Notes under the pieces: model-generated
What the model saw: only the letters and a program-made list of their open reading frames with translations
Databases searched by the model: none
Told to the model about the DNA's origin: nothing
DNA from: an uncultured Collinsella sp.
GTDB taxonomy: Bacteria > Actinomycetota > Coriobacteriia > Coriobacteriales > Coriobacteriaceae
Direction of reading: 5' to 3'
DNA: 6,800 nucleotides
Assembly (NCBI GenBank): GCA_900554905.1
Contig: USJB01000069.1
Coordinates: 1-6,800 of the forward strand
Made by a program: the position numbers and the translations under genes
Shown: positions 1 to 6,282 of the stretch, piece by piece
How the letters are laid out: every line of letters begins with the position of its first letter
Position numbering within the stretch: the stretch's first letter is position 1

Positions 1-1447
1 CAACGCTGTCCAGATGAAGCGTCGCCACACGAATGGGTGGCTGATATTCAAGTGAGCCGATGAGCACGGGAGAACCCAGGAACCGCTCGATTTCTTCCGC
101 GATCGCGTCGGTCTCTTCGGGATCAAAGTCGTCGAAAAGCGCCACGAACATCGGCCCCGTCGAGCGGAACAGGCGTCCCTTGCCGCGCGAACAATCCATG
201 AGGCAGGCGGCGCTTTCGGCGAGCACGCGGTCGCCTGCATCGAATCCAAAGCGGGCATTGACCTCGGCGATATCGTCGACCTTAATGGCAATAAAGCCTG
301 CCTCGTGCGGCACACGGCGCATCTCTCCAATAGCGTTGACCAGCGCGTGGACATCGCCCAGGCCGGTCACGGAATCGGTCGTATCTGCTAGGCTTCGGTT
401 GACGATAATGCCCACATACATGCTGGGCTCGGTATCGGTGCCGTCCAAGCGGTAGCCCGTGCAGTCGCAAAGCACGTATTTTCCGGTGGCATCCATTACG
501 CGATACTGCATGTAGTGGAAGTGCCACGTGCCGTTTATCACCATGTCGAGCTCGACACGTACGTTGTCGCGGTCCTCGGGATGAACGCGGGCAAGCCACA
601 TATCGACCGAATTAAAAGGATGCTGGGAGGGCAGGTCAAAATCGCGCACGGCGTTAACCGACCATTGCGATTCTCCCGTATCGAGATTGAGGATAAACGG
701 ATAGCGCGTCTCGGAGCTCATGGAGATCGCTTGGAACACCCGGTCGTTGCAGGGAAGCTGATCGACGATTGGGCGTTGCGGCGCGTCATCGTCTTTCGGT
801 TGCTGCACACGATGCATAAGCTTATAGCGATACATCTTGCGATCGGCATCCATTGTCATCTGGCGACGCGTGTCGCCAGCAAGTGGATCGACGCGCGAGC
901 AGCCAAAGCTAAAGCTGCCGATCATGGGTGCCTTGCCACCTGAGCTCGCCTCGATCAGCCTGGTACGTACCTGCTCCAAGCGCTGCTCGAGTTCAATCTC
1001 GTTTGCGGAGAGCGAGATGAGCACAAACTCGTCTCCACCGATACGGAACAGCATCTCATCGTGCTCCATGGTTTCGGAGAGCGTGCGGCAGATGCTCAGA
1101 ATATAGCGATTGCCTTCGGCGTGGCCAAACCTATCATTGCAATGCTTGAGATGGTCGATGTCAATATAGGCGCAGGTGAAGGGGTCGCCTTTGCGCCAGA
1201 GTTGCTCGACGTGACGGTCGAATCCGTTGCGGTTGCCCAAGTTGGTGAGCGGATCGATATAGGCGTTGCGCTCAAGCAGCTGGCGCTCTTGTTGCAGGAT
1301 GGCATGCGTCTTTTGCAGTTGCTCGCCAACGGCGCGTAGTTCAGCAGGCAGCGCGGCAACATCGAGTTCGGCGGTCGAGATGCCATTCGCAAGTCGCTGG
1401 AGATAGGCAATAATCGATTGCTCACCCAGGCGATATGGCTCGTTCAT
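1..1447 (-). CDS. GGDEF/PAS/degenerate-GGDEF signalling protein, 3' end cut by window edge
   Basis: The reading frame opens at an ATG at 1447 and stays open to base 1, giving 482 visible residues; the C-terminus lies outside the window. Residues 1-60 are helical and probably form a coiled coil. Residues about 62-215 are a GGDEF domain with intact GGDEF (137-141), a DID metal-site motif (96-98) and Asn104. The position normally Asp in GHxxGD is Asn113. No RxxD inhibitory site precedes GGDEF. Residues about 235-355 look like a PAS_3-type domain (RVHPED at 287-292, YRV, then VGIIVNRSL). Residues about 358-465 form a second GGDEF fold whose signature has become TGPMF (430-434), so it should not be catalytic. 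There is no transmembrane segment or signal peptide, so the protein is probably cytoplasmic. It is co-directional with, and clearly paralogous to, the next gene upstream; a C-terminal EAL domain beyond the edge is likely but unseen. A strong AGGAGG supports the start. Diguanylate cyclase activity is inferred from family knowledge. Confidence 0.94.
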   Translation of the reverse strand, partial: MNEPYRLGEQSIIAYLQRLANGISTAELDVAALPAELRAVGEQLQKTHAILQQERQLLERNAYIDPLTNLGNRNGFDRHVEQLWRKGDPFTCAYIDIDHLKHCNDRFGHAEGNRYILSICRTLSETMEHDEMLFRIGGDEFVLISLSANEIELEQRLEQVRTRLIEASSGGKAPMIGSFSFGCSRVDPLAGDTRRQMTMDADRKMYRYKLMHRVQQPKDDDAPQRPIVDQLPCNDRVFQAISMSSETRYPFILNLDTGESQWSVNAVRDFDLPSQHPFNSVDMWLARVHPEDRDNVRVELDMVINGTWHFHYMQYRVMDATGKYVLCDCTGYRLDGTDTEPSMYVGIIVNRSLADTTDSVTGLGDVHALVNAIGEMRRVPHEAGFIAIKVDDIAEVNARFGFDAGDRVLAESAACLMDCSRGKGRLFRSTGPMFVALFDDFDPEETDAIAEEIERFLGSPVLIGSLEYQPPIRVATLHLDSV

Positions 1448-1456
1448 GATGAATAA

Positions 1457-1462
1457 CCTCCT
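1457..1462 (-). promoter_or_regulatory. Shine-Dalgarno site of the downstream GGDEF gene
   Basis: Plus-strand CCTCCT reads AGGAGG on the minus strand, 9 nt before the ATG at 1447. It fixes the start codon of the edge-truncated GGDEF gene and contrasts with the poor ribosome binding site of its paralogue. Confidence 0.85.
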
Positions 1463-1485
1463 TGGGCGGAACAATGGTTTGTATC

Positions 1486-1516
1486 ATATCCCCAATTCGG
1501 TTTGAATTGGTGATAT
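1486..1516. repeat. Imperfect inverted repeat in the gap between the two GGDEF genes (operator candidate)
   Basis: Arms ATATCCCCAATTC (1486-1498) and GAATTGGTGATAT (1504-1516) are inverted repeats of 13 bp with one mismatch (1491 against 1511), separated by GGTTT. The repeat lies 39 bp upstream of the GGDEF start at 1447. A minus-strand TATGAT (1483-1488) overlaps its promoter-proximal edge and could be a -10 box, with no good -35 box at 16-18 bp spacing. That layout would suit an operator or activator site. An mRNA hairpin is the alternative; a terminator is unlikely because no T-tract follows on the minus strand. The rest of the 127-bp gap (1448-1574) shows nothing else clear. The function is inference. 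Confidence 0.55.
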
Positions 1517-1574
1517 AAGTTAGCTAATAGAGACAAATATCCCCTTCGACGGTGGCGTTTTGCGCGCGAGCGTA

Positions 1575-4292
1575 TCAGTTGTTATTGCCGCCATCGAGCA
1601 ATGCCTCAAAATCCTTCGCCTGCATGGGGCGGTAGTAGAGGAAGCCCTGAGCGTAACGGGCGCCCATGTGGCGTAGCATGCTCGCCTGCTCATTTGTCTC
1701 GACGCCTTCGACCACGACGGGCAGATGGAGCGACTGCGCCATTTCGAGCATCGATGAAATGATTTGCGTGCTGCGGCCTTGATCGCGGTCGGTGGGCACA
1801 AAGGTGCGGTCGAGCTTGATGACGTCGACGTTGACGTTCTTGAGCATCGCGAGCGTGGACTGGCCGGTGCCAAAATCGTCCATATAGGTCGAGAAGCCGC
1901 GGGTGTGCAGATCTGCGGTCAGCTTATCCACGGCCTCGGACTCTCCGGTATAGGCGGTCTCGGTGATCTCGATGTGCATGAGTTCGGGCGGCAGGTTGTA
2001 CTGGGCGGCGAGCGACCCCATATGCTCGGCGACATCGCAGGCAAGAATGTCTACGCGCGACACATTGAGGGAAATCGGAACCACGCGAAGTCCTCGATCG
2101 ATGCGCTCGCGCAGCCATGAGGCGACACCCTGCCAAATGTACTTGTCGAGCGTCACCACAAAGCCGCTTTCCTCGAGTGCGGGGATAAACGTTGCGGGCG
2201 AAATGAGAGAGCCGTCCTTGTCAATCCAGCGGGTGAGTGCTTCGGCGCCAATAATCTCGCCGGTTTCCATATCGACCTGGGGCTGCAAGTGGTAGGTAAT
2301 ACGACCATCTGAGAGCGCGTACTGGAATTCGGTCAGCGTGCGGTTGAACACGATTTCGCGCTTGTACTCCTCGGGGCAAAAAATGGCAATGCGCTCCTTA
2401 AAGTCGTTTTTTGCGCGTCGATTGGTAAACATGGCCTTCGCCTGCGCATCGATGGTGATCTCCTCATTGGAGTCGATGGGGTAAACGCCCATGGACGGCC
2501 AAAAACCTACGCCGTCATCATGCCTGGCTACGGCCTCGCGAACGCGGTTGTAGATTTGATGGACGGTGATGTGCTTAAAGGGGATGAGTACGCAAAAGTC
2601 ATCTTGGCCCCAGTACCCTGCGACGCCCATATCGGCATTCTCGATGTCCTTGAGGACCGTGCCCACATCGGCGAGTACGCGGTCGCCCTCGGCCTGGCCG
2701 TGCCATTCATTAAACAGGCGCATGTGGCCCATGTCGACCGTGGCGATGCACCAGGCGCCGTCGTGCCTTGCCTCGAGAAATGCGTTGGCACGCCGCATAA
2801 ACTCGCTGGGTCGATAGAGGCCCGTGAGTGAGTCGATACGTTCGGCGATGGCGCTTTTGCGCTCAGCCTCGGGTATGGGGAGGCTGTCGTTGGGAACAAG
2901 CCCGCCGGCCGTGCGAAGGCGACGGTCGAGTTCGCCTAAAACGGCGGTCGCTTGATGGGTTAAGTGCTCGTAAAAGGCCGGGACGACAAGACAGACGGGA
3001 GTAATGGTGTCGCCTGCGATTTGCACAGGAGCGAAAACGGCCTCTTTAAGATGGCGGGTTAGTTGCTCGAATGCCTCGTGGTCCAAATCGTTGCTAAGCA
3101 CGACGAACTGGACGCTTCGTGAACGGTAAACCCTGCTTCTGCCTCGGGTGATCGACAGCATACGGCCTGCGTATTCGGCAAGCATGTTGTCGACGGCCTC
3201 GGCCCCGTAGAGCTCGTTGAGCTTTGTCGTGCCACGAACGCGCACCGCTATAAGCCCCGTCTCGCAACGGTCGCGGCGGCAGGCATCGATGGCGTTGACC
3301 AGCATACGCTGCGTTCCGAGGCCTGTGGCGGCGTCGACGGTTTCGGCAAGTGAGTGGTTGACGAGCTCGCCGACATAGAGCGAGGGGACATTTCCGTCGC
3401 CGTCGATACGAAACCCGCGAGCACGGCAAAGGACGTAGTCGCCGACGGCGTTGCGCACACGATACTGCATGACGCGACGGTGCTTGGTGCCGTTGTAGAC
3501 TTGGTCGATGTCGTTGATGCAGGCCTCAAGGTCGTCGGGATGGACGCGCGTTTTCCAGTAATCGCGACAGTTGTCTATGTGCTCCGAGGGAAGGCCAAGA
3601 TCGCGCAAGGCACCTTGTGACCAAAGGGTGCGATGTTTGTCCAAGTTCTCGATAAAGAAATATCGGCCCTCATTGAGCATCGAAAAGGCGTCAAAAATTC
3701 GATCGCTTATTTCGAAGTCGTCGGCGTGAACTTGCGTGATATTGCGTCGATCGAGGTGCATGGCATGACGTAGCTTGTAGTCGTACATGCGATGGTCGGC
3801 ATCGAGCGTCATGCGATTGGAAGCTTCGCCCAGGGCGGGGTCGGCATGTGACACTCCGTAGCTAAACGAGTGGGGCATCTCGGAATCGTTGTTTTTGAGC
3901 AGAACCGTTCGGCAGTGTTTCAGACGTTCGGCGAGGTCGTCCTCGGTTGCAATCGTAGATAGGATGGCAAACTCGTCGCCGCCTATGCGAAACGCCGCTT
4001 CGTCCACTTTCATATACAGTTTGAGATAGAGGCTTACCTGCAAGATATAGCGGTTGCCCTCGTCATGCCCAAAGACGTCGTTGCAGTGCTTGAGATTGTC
4101 GATGTCGATGAACGCCGTGGTAACGGGGATGTCCTGCTCCCAGAGCTCCTCGAGGGAGCGGGCAAAGCCGCCGCGGTTGCCAAGTCCGGTAAGCTGGTCG
4201 GTAAAGGCGGTCCTAATCAGATCATCCTGACGCTCGAGAAGGTCACGGACGGTCTTTTCGAGCGTTTCGGTGTAATTGCTGACAGTATCCAT
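1575..4292 (-). CDS. Multidomain GGDEF-PAS-GGDEF*-GGDEF*-EAL cyclic-dinucleotide protein
   Basis: This 905-aa protein has a short coiled-coil-like N-terminus, then these domains. (1) GGDEF, about 28-185, with intact GGDEF (104-108), DID (63-65), Asn71, and Asn80 where Asp is usual; no RxxD inhibitory site. (2) PAS_3-like, about 200-315, with RVHPDD at 249-254. (3) Degenerate GGDEF, about 320-445, signature RSVQF (392-396). (4) Second degenerate GGDEF, about 483-640, signature GQDDF (562-566), keeping Asn528 and Asp537. (5) EAL, about 648-900, with EALTR (684-688), Asn743, Glu775, Asp805-Asp806, Lys826, Glu862 and Gln882, the set expected of an active c-di-GMP phosphodiesterase. It therefore looks bifunctional: one possible cyclase and one likely phosphodiesterase. 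No membrane segment is seen. The ATG at 4292 is used because no better start occurs before the in-frame stop at 4413-4415, but its Shine-Dalgarno is poor (AGAAAG, 11 nt away). It may share control with the divergent patatin gene. Activity is inferred from conserved residues. Confidence 0.96.
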   Translation of the reverse strand: MDTVSNYTETLEKTVRDLLERQDDLIRTAFTDQLTGLGNRGGFARSLEELWEQDIPVTTAFIDIDNLKHCNDVFGHDEGNRYILQVSLYLKLYMKVDEAAFRIGGDEFAILSTIATEDDLAERLKHCRTVLLKNNDSEMPHSFSYGVSHADPALGEASNRMTLDADHRMYDYKLRHAMHLDRRNITQVHADDFEISDRIFDAFSMLNEGRYFFIENLDKHRTLWSQGALRDLGLPSEHIDNCRDYWKTRVHPDDLEACINDIDQVYNGTKHRRVMQYRVRNAVGDYVLCRARGFRIDGDGNVPSLYVGELVNHSLAETVDAATGLGTQRMLVNAIDACRRDRCETGLIAVRVRGTTKLNELYGAEAVDNMLAEYAGRMLSITRGRSRVYRSRSVQFVVLSNDLDHEAFEQLTRHLKEAVFAPVQIAGDTITPVCLVVPAFYEHLTHQATAVLGELDRRLRTAGGLVPNDSLPIPEAERKSAIAERIDSLTGLYRPSEFMRRANAFLEARHDGAWCIATVDMGHMRLFNEWHGQAEGDRVLADVGTVLKDIENADMGVAGYWGQDDFCVLIPFKHITVHQIYNRVREAVARHDDGVGFWPSMGVYPIDSNEEITIDAQAKAMFTNRRAKNDFKERIAIFCPEEYKREIVFNRTLTEFQYALSDGRITYHLQPQVDMETGEIIGAEALTRWIDKDGSLISPATFIPALEESGFVVTLDKYIWQGVASWLRERIDRGLRVVPISLNVSRVDILACDVAEHMGSLAAQYNLPPELMHIEITETAYTGESEAVDKLTADLHTRGFSTYMDDFGTGQSTLAMLKNVNVDVIKLDRTFVPTDRDQGRSTQIISSMLEMAQSLHLPVVVEGVETNEQASMLRHMGARYAQGFLYYRPMQAKDFEALLDGGNNN

Positions 4293-4550
4293 GTCGTAAG
4301 CGGCTTTCTGAGGTCGGGCGGATTGCGTCGGGCGAGCTCGTTGTGCACACGCGTTGTTGTTTGGCGCTTTGCGTGTATCCAGGCCCCCGCCTTGCTGCGT
4401 TGTTGGGTTAATTTACCGGCTAATGTTCGCTGTTGATAACTGCTGAGTAGTATAAACAACAGTGCAGAATTATATATGGGTGCACATGCTGTGGGCGGCT
4501 ATTATTCGACAGGCGGTAGCGCGACGATGCGATGTTCGATGAAAATGCGA

Positions 4551-4579
4551 CTGAGACGATATATGTTGACGGGTATACT
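4551..4579 (+). promoter_or_regulatory. Candidate sigma70-type promoter of the patatin gene
   Basis: CTGAGA (4551-4556, 4 of 6 to TTGACA) and TATACT (4574-4579, 5 of 6 to TATAAT) are separated by exactly 17 bp. Transcription would start near 4586, leaving a leader of about 30 nt before the ATG at 4616. This would exclude the longer start at 4532. A second -35-like TTGAC at 4566-4570 has no good -10 partner. Identified by eye only. Confidence 0.5.
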
Positions 4580-4603
4580 TGTTCCGGTTTTAAACGCAGG
4601 AAC

Positions 4604-4607
4604 GGAG
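4604..4607 (+). promoter_or_regulatory. Shine-Dalgarno site of the patatin gene
   Basis: GGAG lies 8 nt before the ATG at 4616 and decides the start in favour of a protein beginning MAQPDTTRTV rather than the ATG at 4532, which has no comparable site. Confidence 0.75.
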
Positions 4608-4615
4608 ATGGTCGC

Positions 4616-5485
4616 ATGGCACAGCCGGATACGACGCGCACGGTGGGGCTGGCACTCGAGGGAGGCGGCTACCGCGGTATGTATACGGCGGGCGTGCTCG
4701 ACGTTTGGATGGAGCACGGCTTGACCTGCGACCATATGGTGGGTGTCTCGGCGGGCGCGGCGTTTGGCTACAACTTTAAATCGCGCCAGATCGGCCGCGC
4801 CATTCGCTATAACAAGGCCTATTGTGCCGATAAGCGCTATGCGGGTGTAGCAAGCTGGCTGCGGACCGGTGATATGTTCAATGCCGATTTTGCCTATCAC
4901 GAGGTGCCCATCGAGCGCGATCCCATCGATTTGGAGACATATCGCGCCTGCCCCATGCGGTTTACGTGCGTGTGTACCGATATCGAGACGGGCAAGGCCG
5001 TCTACCACGACCTGCCCTATGGCGATGAGCACGATATCGAGTGGATCCGGGCGTCGTCTGCTATTCCTGTGGCGACGCGTCCCGTTGCTATTGACGGGCA
5101 TAAGTATCTGGATGGTGGCGTTGCTGATTCTATTCCCAGTGCATGGCTGTTTGCGCAGGGGTATGACCGCAATATCGTGGTGCTCACGCAGCCGGCGGGC
5201 TTTGTGAAGCAGCCCAACAGCGTGATGCCCATGCTGCGTCGCGTGTTCCATCACTATCCGGAGTTTGTCGCAGCGCTCGAGCATCGGCATGAGGTCTACA
5301 ATGCCACGCTCGATGATTTGGCGCGTCGTGAGGCCGCCGGCGATATCTTTGTGGTGCGTCCGAGCGAATCGGTGAAGGTGCCGTCGCTGTGTCGTGAGCC
5401 CGATGAACTTGAGCGCATCTACCAGATTGGTCGCCGCGATGCGGAGGCGACTTTGCCGGCGTTGGAAGCGTATCTGGCGGGGTAA
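4616..5485 (+). CDS. Patatin-family phospholipase / lipid acyl hydrolase
   Basis: The protein of 289 aa starts at 4616. It carries the complete patatin active site: glycine-rich oxyanion loop GGGYRG (16-21), nucleophile elbow GVSAG with Ser45 (43-47), SSAIP (147-151), and the DGG motif with Asp166 (166-168), giving the Ser-Asp dyad of this family. Patatin enzymes hydrolyse acyl chains from phospholipids or other lipids. The full-length arrangement, with about 120 residues after the DGG motif, resembles the bacterial YjjU-like branch (patatin domain plus DUF6363-type tail); that subfamily call is from memory of motif layout. There is no signal peptide or transmembrane helix, so it is probably cytosolic or peripheral to the inner membrane face. 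It stands alone: divergent from the EAL gene upstream and convergent with thiE downstream. Its natural substrate cannot be read from sequence. A reading frame starting at 4532 would add 28 residues that I consider untranslated. Confidence 0.94.
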   Translation: MAQPDTTRTVGLALEGGGYRGMYTAGVLDVWMEHGLTCDHMVGVSAGAAFGYNFKSRQIGRAIRYNKAYCADKRYAGVASWLRTGDMFNADFAYHEVPIERDPIDLETYRACPMRFTCVCTDIETGKAVYHDLPYGDEHDIEWIRASSAIPVATRPVAIDGHKYLDGGVADSIPSAWLFAQGYDRNIVVLTQPAGFVKQPNSVMPMLRRVFHHYPEFVAALEHRHEVYNATLDDLARREAAGDIFVVRPSESVKVPSLCREPDELERIYQIGRRDAEATLPALEAYLAG

Positions 5486-5495
5486 GGGTCGCATG

Positions 5496-5543
5496 TGGAA
5501 AGCGCATCCCGGAATGGAGGTCCAAACTGGGATGCGCTTTCCA
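5496..5543. repeat. Perfect 15-bp inverted repeat between convergent genes
   Basis: Arms TGGAAAGCGCATCCC (5496-5510) and GGGATGCGCTTTCCA (5529-5543) are exact reverse complements with an 18-nt loop. One further G-U pair (5495 with 5544) is possible in plus-strand RNA. Inside the loop, TGGA (5515-5518) and TCCA (5521-5524) are also complementary. It sits 10 bp after the patatin stop and 43 bp after the thiE stop, the right place for a bidirectional transcription stop. Neither side has a T-tract, so it is not a textbook intrinsic terminator. It could equally be an mRNA-stabilising hairpin or a member of a dispersed extragenic palindrome family. Confidence 0.9.
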
Positions 5544-5586
5544 TTGCTGAAGATATGAGATCGCGAATAAGCTGCTCGGCCTATGC

Positions 5587-6282
5587 CTATGTCTGCTGCC
5601 AGGTGTCGACGAGCTCCTTGGCCGCGGCGTAGGGGTCATCGGCGCTGCAGACGGCACTCACCACAAAGAAGCCGTCGACGCCGGTGGCCTTGAGCTGCGG
5701 CAGGTCGGCCGTCTTGACGCCGCCGCCCACCACGATAGGCACGGGGCTTGCCGCGTGGAGTGCGGCCAGGTCCTCAAAGCTCTTGGTGATGATGGAGCCA
5801 TCGGCTGCGCGTCCGCAGTCGCGCTTGGTCTCGGTCTCGTGGAGCGGGCCGATGCCCAGGTAGTCGACCAGGCTCATGTCGGCGGTCTTGGCGTACTCGA
5901 GCATCTCCTCGCAACGGGCCGAAAGGCCCACGATGGCGTCGGGGCCCAGCAACTTGCGACAGACCTCGACGGGAATATCGCTTTGGCCCACGTGCACGCC
6001 GTCGACAGCAATACCCTGCTCGCGTGCGGCAAGCACACAGTCAAGGCGGTCGTCGATGAGCAGGGCAACCTGACCGGTCTTGCCGGCCTGAGCGATTGCC
6101 TGCGCGGCGTCACCGGTCAGCGCAATGATCTCGCGGGCGCTTGCCACCTTGGAGCGCACCTGAATGCAGGTAAAGCCGGCGTCGAGTGCCTGGGCCACCA
6201 CATCGCCCACGGGGCGCCCGAGGGTGTTTTCGGGGCCGAGTACCAGATAGGCCGAGATATCAAGGTTGTCGCGGATGCTCAT
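5587..6282 (-). CDS. thiE: Thiamin-phosphate synthase
   Basis: ThiE is a cytosolic TIM-barrel enzyme that couples hydroxymethylpyrimidine pyrophosphate with hydroxyethylthiazole phosphate to form thiamin phosphate. The 231 residues match the family's usual length. Visible motifs in order: CIQVRSK (39-45, the QLRxK pyrophosphate motif), LLIDDRLD (74-81, with Mg-binding Asp78; the usual preceding Asn is Asp77), DGVHVGQSDIP (94-104, Asp102), IVGLS (117-121), DYLGIGP then TETK (140-146 and 150-153, Lys153), IVVGGGV (183-189), and GVDGFFVVSAV (201-211) near the C-terminus. The ATG at 6282 overlaps the stop of the upstream DUF77 gene in an ATGA, and AGGAGG lies 7 nt before it, so the two are translationally coupled. 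With thiM upstream, this makes a thiazole-salvage operon ending here. The Asn-to-Asp change in the INDR-type motif is the only oddity noted. Confidence 0.97.
   Translation of the reverse strand: MSIRDNLDISAYLVLGPENTLGRPVGDVVAQALDAGFTCIQVRSKVASAREIIALTGDAAQAIAQAGKTGQVALLIDDRLDCVLAAREQGIAVDGVHVGQSDIPVEVCRKLLGPDAIVGLSARCEEMLEYAKTADMSLVDYLGIGPLHETETKRDCGRAADGSIITKSFEDLAALHAASPVPIVVGGGVKTADLPQLKATGVDGFFVVSAVCSADDPYAAAKELVDTWQQT

Larger units (their letters stand above)
4293..4615. other. Divergent intergenic region between the EAL gene and the patatin gene
   Basis: This 323-bp stretch separates two divergent genes. Its middle (about 4410-4480) is AT-rich and the rest is GC-rich. A plus-strand promoter candidate lies at 4551-4579. 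A short inverted pair, CTGTTG (4430-4435) and CAACAG (4457-4462), flanks a minus-strand TATACT (4449-4454) that might be a -10 box for the EAL gene, but its -35 position is poor. I see no c-di-GMP (GEMM) riboswitch and no small gene with a convincing ribosome binding site. A longer plus-strand reading frame from 4532 enters the patatin gene, but I do not favour that start. Confidence 0.6.

Noticed and set aside
60..1339. Plus-strand reading frames of 90-140 aa over the left GGDEF gene
   Set aside because: They are antisense to a continuous minus-strand frame with GGDEF and PAS motifs and have no convincing starts or domains.
1448..1574. Possible c-di-GMP (GEMM) riboswitch upstream of the downstream GGDEF gene
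   Set aside because: The conserved GEMM core and paired helices are not visible; only a simple inverted repeat is present.
4532..4615. Upstream ATG at 4532 extending the patatin protein by 28 residues
   Set aside because: It has no ribosome binding site, the candidate -10 box lies inside it, and the patatin core begins right after the ATG at 4616, which has GGAG at 8 nt.
4502..5494. 330-aa minus-strand reading frame opposite the patatin gene
   Set aside because: It is antisense to a gene with a complete patatin active site, has no recognisable motif, and is rich in Arg and His as expected of a shadow frame in GC-rich DNA.
5496..5543. Calling the palindrome a standard rho-independent terminator
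   Set aside because: The stem is strong and well placed, but no T-tract follows on either strand, so I list it as a repeat with possible terminator function.
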